DNA from: Diorhabda sublineata
Lineage: Eukaryota; Arthropoda; Insecta; Coleoptera; Chrysomelidae
Reading direction: 5' to 3'
Assembly: GCF_026230105.1 (NCBI RefSeq)
Contig: NC_079482.1
Span: 17,856,001-17,920,000, forward strand
Length of the DNA stretch: 64,000 nt
Part shown: piece after piece, positions 54,401 to 63,400 of the stretch
Layout of the letters: every line of letters starts with the position of its first letter
Position numbering within the stretch: position 1 is the stretch's first letter
Notes under the pieces: generated by a model
What the model saw: only the letters and a program-made list of their open reading frames with translations
What the model was told of the DNA's origin: nothing
Database searches by the model: none
Made by a program: the position numbers and the translations under genes

Positions 54401-57400
54401 TAGCGACGATTAAGTCAAGACTGGACGTACATATATTTAATTTTTAAGAAATTACCATTAAGTATTCTCTGCAAAAATGCAGTTAGCATCAGTTAAAGAA
54501 GGCAGAAAACAGTGTGATGAAAAGTTTCTGTTTTTCCTGATAAGCAGGTTTAAGTTATTTGGAATATTAGATGTCTTTAAAATAATCTGCTATCTTCACA
54601 GTTTCAGAATATTTTTTGTTCAGCTGTAAAAATGCGTTCAAAGTTGAAATCTATAAACGGATATCCGAATTTGTTATCAATAATATAAACAAACCCCTCC
54701 AGAATTTAATATTGCCATGGACCAAATTATTAAGTGATCAACCCCAACTAAATGCTTGGTATATGAGAAAAATACATTCCGCTAACATTTTTATTCTTAG
54801 AATTGATCATTAGAAAAGACTCTAATATCTTCAACAACGTCTGTTGGTATTTTTATTTGGTCAAGACCTTTTTATCGAGTGGAGGTTTCTGGAGAAGCTA
54901 ATTTAGGTACACGTGTTAATTTCTTCCAAGCAAATAATAGCGATTATTGGGGCAAAACTGGATGTAAATATATTTAATTTTTAATACATTACCATTCTCT
55001 GCAAAAATGGAGTCAATATCAGTTAACGAAGGCAGAAAACAGTGTGACGAAAAGTTTCTATTTTTTGCGTCGATTTTTAGGTTTTAACAGTGATTTTCAA
55101 CCTCAAGCTTACAATATACAAGCTTCTACTTTTTGGTTCTGAAGACCAAAGAAAATTTTTGGGAAATAGATTTAACTTACAATTGGATATATTGATAATA
55201 ACTTTCTGAACTGCAGATTATTCCTCATCAATAGCTGCTTTCCATTTACATTCAAGTGATCTGAGACACTCAGTTATATGAGTATCTTATACTCAGATAA
55301 TGACGGCATTGCTCAGTGAATAGAAGGAACGTGTAATGTACGTTACTCACAGCAAAAGAAACGACATAACTAAAATAATATTATTTATAAGATTATCTAC
55401 ATCAATGTCTGTTTGCAACAATTTAGTATTGTGTAATTATTTGTTTATTTTGATGACAATCTGAGTTCACAAAGGTCACTGAAGCACGCGGTCTCAAGCT
55501 TGTGCAGATTGCGGGTAAAAACTCAGTTAGGTCCCACTTGTGAGACTGAAAAGGAACTGAGTTATGGCGTCACAAGTGAGAATAATATGTGTTTTGGTGT
55601 AAATGGAAAGCAGCTAATATTAGAGATTACTTAGAAACACCCTGTGTATAACATATTAAGATGCTTTGGTCTACATTTTTGATTTGTAAACAAAACCAAT
55701 TTTATAGCTTATGAGTAAAACAAGACATATAAGCTTGCCTCAGCCTATTTATTCATTTTCCAGTTTTTTAAAGCAAAAAATCGCAGCTTTATAAATAAGA
55801 GATAAAAAGTCAAAACCTCAATTGAACTTAAGACTATTCAAATATTCAGTAGCAGAGATGCCGTACTCTCAAGATCAATTATTAATATTAGCTATTATGC
55901 ATGTTTTCTTTTATACAGAGTGATTTTTATGTATAGAACGCGTCAATTATCTCGGAAACGGCTTGTACGATTTTTATAAATTTTTGCGCGCAAGGATCTT
56001 GTGATTCGGCCGGTATTATGATGGTATTTACATTGTTGTCAGATCTTTCCTTTTTCCGAAAAAAATATGAAACTTGTTATTTCAAATGGATCACGCTGTA
56101 TATTTTTCGCTTTTCAAAATCCTCAAGAAATACTTATTTTTTGTTATCTAATGTTCCCTATACCTAAATGCCATAATTTCGGAGCTATAGCTACATTTGC
56201 GTTATCTCCACCGAAGTTAAAATAATATATTCATGCAGGTGGCTATGATTGATACAATAACAAATTTAACGTTTCAATAAATTATTATGTTTGAAGTTTA
56301 TTGAAAGTCACAATGAAGCGTTTATCTGAAAAACAACGAATTAATATTTTAACAATAGGATATGGTGATTGGCGAAGAAGTCAACAAGAAACTTGTAATA
56401 TCTATAATAATTTATATCCTAACCGAAATCCCATAACAAGATCTACTGTCAGTAAATTAGTGAAAAAGTGGTTAAGTAAAAGATTTATCGAAATCAGGGC
56501 GCAGAAAAACTGCATTAACTGAAAACAAATCTTTAGATGTTTGTGACCTGTTAGAAGACGATCCATACTTGAGTGCTAGACAAATATCCAGGGAACTTGA
56601 TATTTCGCAAACATCCGTAATGAAAATTTTGATAGACGTGAAGAATTTGCAGATCTAATCATGGAAAAATGTTACAATCAGGGCTGTAGGGAGGATGATC
56701 TAGAGTTACCCATTGAAAAGATTTGATGAGATCTTTGGTCCGATTAGCCACATGTGGACGGGAATTGTCATGCAGCAAAACGATACCCTTACTCAACTTG
56801 CCACCTCTTGTTCTGATTTACACGACACTGATTGTTCAATGTCTCACAATAAGACGCTGCATTGATTGTCTCATTACGAGGCCGGAACTCCACTAGCAAT
56901 ACTCCTTTTCTATCCTATAAAACTGTGCACATGATTTTCCGGGCAGATATTGTTTGCTTAAACTTCACTTTTTTGGGTGATGATGAATGTCGCCATTCCA
57001 TGGATTGTTGTTTCGATTCTGGTGTGACGTAGGCCACCCATGTTTCGTTGCCAGTAACAATTTGGTCTAAAAAATCTTCACCTTCATTGTGGTACCGCTC
57101 AAGGAAAGTCAATGCACTGCCTAAACGTTGGGTTTTGTGCAAATCCGTCAACATTCTTGGAACTCAACGTGAACACAATTTCCGGTATTTGAAGTTCTCG
57201 GTCACAATGCGATACAAAACACTACGAGAAAGCGTCTGTTTTCGCTCACCTTTTCGTCCAATTTCTGCACCAAATTTTCATTAACGACGGAAGGACGCCT
57301 ACTCCTTTCTTCACGATGAATATCGATCGGTTTTACACCTTTAGCGGTAAGAAATCGTATAACAGCCCGTACTTTACAATCGGCGGGACTCAGATTGTCA

Positions 57401-60400
57401 GAGGCATCTTAAACACTCAGTAAACAACGTACACAATGAAGAATCAGACTGTAATGACAGTGCGTAGACAAGAGATGTAGGTAACCAGCGCGCATGTGCG
57501 GAACGGCGACCATGGGGTTGCGGCGGCGGAATCGCAAAACGGTACTTACTTAAAAAATATGCCTCGTACATCAAGTTTTACAGGTAAAACCAGTAACATT
57601 TTTAAACATAGAATAACTGTTTATAATCAGAAGCATCAGAGAATTTACATAGTTTGAATCGATTCTTTAGTAATAAAAAATTTTTAATTCATTCACTAAC
57701 ATTCCACATGCAAAAATGAGAAAACATCTTATTTCTACATCTTTTAGTCTAAAATTTTCTTCAAGTTGCCATTGTCATAGACGCTAACTCGTCTGCTACT
57801 TCATTTTATTTTATCTATAGCGAACGATAACGATTTTAATTGAAAATATGTGACTTGTATGAAGTTGAATTTTTCTAATAATGTTTAGTTCCACATAATG
57901 TTGAATTCTTCATAATTTGTATTCATAATGTACCATTTCAGGTATTCTCTATTTTTCTCAAAGAGTCTTCTTACCTCAAATGTATTCTCAAAATGTTTAT
58001 TGGTTCTACTTCTCACCCTTATTTTGTATTTATTCTGCCGTATACTATTCCCAAAATTATACTTTCCCATCATTCCATCTGTTGTTTCTCTATTTGATTG
58101 AGTATTTATGTTTCACAAGCACAGATAACGATGGCTTTCATTACAGGGTAGGCCATAAATTTTCGCACCTTATACCATAGGAACCGCGCGGGGGGAGGGA
58201 TCGTAGCTATTCTCGCGTAGTTTCTCGATTTTTAGAAATTTACGTGAGAACTCGAGTTCTCTGTAATGCAATGTCACAAAAACAATTAGTTTTACGTTTT
58301 TTTCAGTGTCCAAGTGTTAGTTTAATTAAATCATGGGTTGACAAGTTAACTAGTCTGTGCCGCAATAACTTTACGTCGGATATTGAACGTGGACCTAAAA
58401 TTGTATCCCTTTAAGATATAAGTGAAAGTATTAAAAGAACATTATTGAATATTTAAAAAATATCTTCGTCAATACAATATTCAATCGTTTTGGCAACATT
58501 TTCTTATTGAACAAACAAAATTGATGATTTTTGAGTAAAGAAAAGCCTAAATTAAAACACTAAAAACCTATATAATCTTCAAAAGTGACGGTTTGGGCGG
58601 CAATCTTCAAAGGGCATAATTGTCCTGTACTTTTTGAAAACGCACGCGACGATTTAGTAACTGTTAACTCTACAAAATATGTGAAATACTACAAAATTTT
58701 TCTACGTATGCATGCATTAACCCTTGGATGAAGACATCTTCCCAAACAAATTTATCGCAAAGGAGATATATCATGGCCTCCCCGTAACCCAGACCTATCC
58801 CCAGCTGATTTACTTTGACGAATTTTTCTAAAAAGTCGTAGAGTCTATGTGAGTAAACAATATTCCAATTAAAGGAGAATATTCGTTAAGAAATTGCTAA
58901 CATACCCGTTGCTATTTATCGAAGAATTTTCGAAAATATAAGCTAGGTTTCAAGAATATCAACGACGATGGGGCCACCTGAAATTATATAAATTAATAAA
59001 CATTTGTGAGAGTACAATGTGTCTTTATCAAAAATGCAAAAATGTATGGACCTTCCTGTATAATATTACGTCTTTCTTGAGACGTTTTTTCAATTCATTA
59101 ACATCATCCTCAGCATTTTCATCTATTACTTCTAAATATAAAAACTGCCACCTCACGTAAAAGGCAGTTATCAAAAAAGTATGTAATTGTTATTAAAAAA
59201 AAATGTATTATATGCATCTTGATTACTCTTAAGTTCAAGTGAGTTTGATTTATAGTAAATTACGCAAAATTGGTTGCTTTGACTTGTTTTCCTTAGGGTT
59301 GTAATTAAATCATCTAAAAGACACTTGATGTTAGAGTCGTATTTTTCCAGGTCTGGATCAAAAGTTGAAAGGAATCGAATTTCTCAAGGACCTCCAGAAA
59401 CGTCTGATATTAAAGAGGGATTTGAGTTGCCATCCGACGAAAGGTGAGCAAAAGATTAATTCAATTATTCGAATAAAAGTCTGGCATCGATGTGAAAATA
59501 TTTTAACTGGAGGTTTTCTTTCATTTTGGATTGAAATATCTCCAATCAAAGATGAATATTTTCTTCAGAATTTATGAAATTTTTGCTCAATAGAGATCTA
59601 GTTGTAGGAATTCCAGTTATTTTTGTTTCCAAAGTCAGGGCTACAATATTATCAATGATAATTTTATTCTACTATAGACACTGCTAATGATACACCACAG
59701 AGTAACTGAATTTTCCTTCTTAGAAAATACCGAGTTGTGACAAAGTTTCACTCCTAATATTTTTATTGGCTTCCACAACAGTCCTTATACAACGATTTAA
59801 ACGTTAATCTCATGAATCAAAACAGCCTAAGTAATCATCTGAATTTAACCTGCTTAGAACCACTGTTATAGCTTCTTTCACCTTGTCTATGGCACTGTAA
59901 TGAGTGTGACTTCATTTTGGAAAATGAACAAGTCCCAGTGAACAATCTCATGAATATAGGGTGGGTTTGGCACCGTTGGAATGACTTTTTTGTCATAAAT
60001 TGATATTCAATTAATGAGACGATTGAACCGGTGGTTTTCGTTGTGCAAAATCAAGTGGGTATCATTTAGTGCAAGATACTCACAGAGAACGCGTGCCATT
60101 GGCCATTTTAGAACGCTAAGATTGAACTCCCCAGTCACTTTTTGATTGGCAATAACATATCCAATATAAACGATGCCTCAGATATACAGGATGTTCTGGA
60201 ATAGCACTCCATTCTCTCGAGAAATGATTTTATAGGTAAATATAAGGAAAAAAGTTGGTATAACAAAACTTCCTAAAACGCTTCGTAAGCGAGTTATAAT
60301 GAACGATACATTTGGCCCGGATTCCCGATCCACCAATAATAGAAAGCCATATTGAATGTCTCGGGTCTGAAATTTTTATGCAAATTTATTTGTCTATACG

Positions 60401-63400
60401 TATTTTGACCTGAAAATTTGAATAAAATAAGTCTCAGATCTATAATTGTAGTTTTTACGTTAATTGACATAAAATACAAAAAACTCAACTCCAAAATAAA
60501 CTTTACGTTTGGAGTAAAACTTCCAAATAAAACTTACAGAAAATTTAATTCTGAAGGGAATTATGTGTACAACCTCAATAAAAAGTAAATGCAATTTGAA
60601 ATGAAGAAGAGTTTGTTTTATTCATCACAAATAAACACACAAGAGGAGCTAAGAACTCTCAGAAATAATCTCGACACATTAAGAAGAGTTAGAAAAGCAT
60701 GGATTTGTCGTGCCAAACGCTGTATTCAACAAGATGGTAGCCACATAAAACAACATCGTTGAATGTAAGGTTACTTACATAATTTGCTCATTTTTGTTTT
60801 GATTTTCATTCAGTAAAAATACAGATATTTTTAACTTTTATTCACTTTCTGTTGACATTGTACTCATGATTCTCTTCAGAATAAAATTTTCTATTTTATT
60901 TGAAAGTTTAATGCTGTTGTTGAGTTGAGTTTTTTGTATTTTACGTCAATTAACGTAAAAACTATTACAGTTACAGATCTGAGACCTATTTTATTCAAAT
61001 TTTCAGGTCAAAATACGTATAGACAAATAAATTTGCATGAAAATTTCAGACCTGAGACATTTAATATGGCTTTCTATTATTGGTGGATCAGGAATCCGGG
61101 CGAAATGTATCGCTCACTATAACTCGCTTACGAAGCGTTTTTGGAAGTTTTGTTAAACCAACTTTTTTCCTTATATTTACCTATAGAATCATTTCCCGAG
61201 AGATTAGAGAGAATTTAACCTCTTGTAGATGTTTTTTTGTTGGTATACAACTCATAAAATGCAAGGCCACTGCAAATATGACTCTTCATAAATCAGCTGC
61301 AATTTTCGAAGGAATCGAGTTTGTTTTTCATCAGGTTCTACTGAACGTGGAATCACGACACTCTTTTTTTAGCATATTATAAAGATATAAATGGGGTTGT
61401 ACAAAAAGTACAGTGTTTCACTCGTCGAAAAGATTTTTTCAAGCTCGTTAACATTACCAGTCGTTGTTGATGAGCTGTTCTCTCCCGTAAAAAGAATTTT
61501 ATTACTGTAAAACATTGGTATACATTGAAAGGAATATACACTACCAGTCAAAAGTTTTTGCCCCCCTATAGTTTGTCCGATACACAACAAATAAAAACAA
61601 AATGATTTTGATATTTATAATCCCAAGAAAATACAAATATAAGAAGATAGTAATAATAAAAGTACAATCTGTAATTGTTATATATTTAAATTTTCGGTTC
61701 ATCGATGTAACGTCCTTTTGATTTTATTATTTCGGTGCATAATTTTGGAATTTTCTCTAACAATTTCTACACATAATCGTCATCTACTTGGTTCCATTCG
61801 CTATTCAGGTTATTCCAAAGATGTGAAGTGGAAGTAGGACACTGCTTCTTGATTTCACTGTCCAATTTGTCCCACAATAACTCAATCCGGCGACTGTGAC
61901 GGCCAAATAATTACTTTCTGTACATTCTTCTTTTCCAATTCATTCAAATAATATTTGCACACTTTTATATCGTTATCATACTAGAAGATAGATTTTCTGC
62001 TGATCAGGCGCTGGTCAGAACGTACTACATTTTTCTTTAACATTTTTTGTAGCCTTCTGTCTTCAAAACCCTTTAAATGTTTACCATATCCCTAGTCGCC
62101 TTTGCTCCAAAACATCCCAAATTCATCACCGAGTCTCTACATTGTTTCCAGTTGAGATTACACTTGCTCAACCGACGAAAAGGTTCTACTGAAGTAACCC
62201 AAGCCGAACTAACAAATGAAGAATGAAAAAACGGCCTACAGCGATGATGAAAACAGTGAAAAAATGATCGATGGACTTACCGTCTTATTCTACAAATAGA
62301 CACCTGGGTAAACTATTAGCATGGAGAGGTCAATTATTACTTGACGCAGATGATATCTTATCACACTTATCACTCCATAAAAACTATCTCCCACTTTTCA
62401 TTCGTCCAATTTTTATTGGTACTATGCAACCTCTTAGTTTTATTTTGACGTCTTGAAAGAGGTTTTTTCACTACCCCCTCAAAATGGCCAACTTGTCCGA
62501 ATCTCCTTTTCACTGTAGAAGTAGTCAAAGGCAGACCCCTTGATTTTTGATCTGAGCTGCTATCAATGAGTCCGTATGTCGTCGATCACCTTTCTTGCTC
62601 AATACAATACGTTTGTCTTCAGCGGTTGTGGTTTTTCGAAGCCACCTTGAACGTTTTCTATCGCCAAAGCTCCTGGTGGTTGCATATTTTTTCACGTTAT
62701 AGTCAACGATACGTCGAGGTATTTTTAAGTCTGAATTTGTGAAAATAAAACAATTCGTACACGAACTCACAAAAAGGTGTCTGAGTCCAAAAATTGTGAA
62801 TCAAAACATACTTGTGCCCTCACAGGGCTTACTGGAACTAAACTAAAATCATAAACACCGAAGAAATAATTCACAGTTAAAGAATAATAAACAATCAGCC
62901 GGTACTTTTAACTTGTCGCATTCTCCAACAAAATATAAGCTTAGCAAATAATAGACACTATTATTTTTGGTTTGTAAGACACCGTTTTCACCTTCGCTTG
63001 ACAATATGGAAGAGAAATTTGTTAAAGTGTAATATTTTGAAATTTAACTAATCGATTTTGGGGTCGGCCGATAGTGTATCCCGGATTATGTTATTTCCAT
63101 GATTCACAGATGTAAAGTGTAGATGGAGCGGAGGACTCTGATACTGAAACTCTGATATTGCTGAATCGGTTTTTTAGAATAATCCTATAACTTCATCTTC
63201 CATTTTCTTAAGTCTTTTATATTCACGATAAAAATTATTTATTTTGAAAGATAAAATATACGCACGTTCTTTTTGCGAAATATTGCTCCTGTAGATGTCT
63301 TCGTAAACATTTTCTTTGATTCATGAATATTAGACTAAAATGAAAATTTATTGGAGTAGAAAGTTTATCAAGATGAGGTTTAAAAAAATAACTTATTTAA

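Noticed and set aside
60294..61122. Two similar 65-66-residue ORFs (60294-60494 minus, 60925-61122 plus) as a duplicated small gene pair
   Set aside because: They are mirror images produced by the inverted arms of one transposon, with no start context or splice signals.
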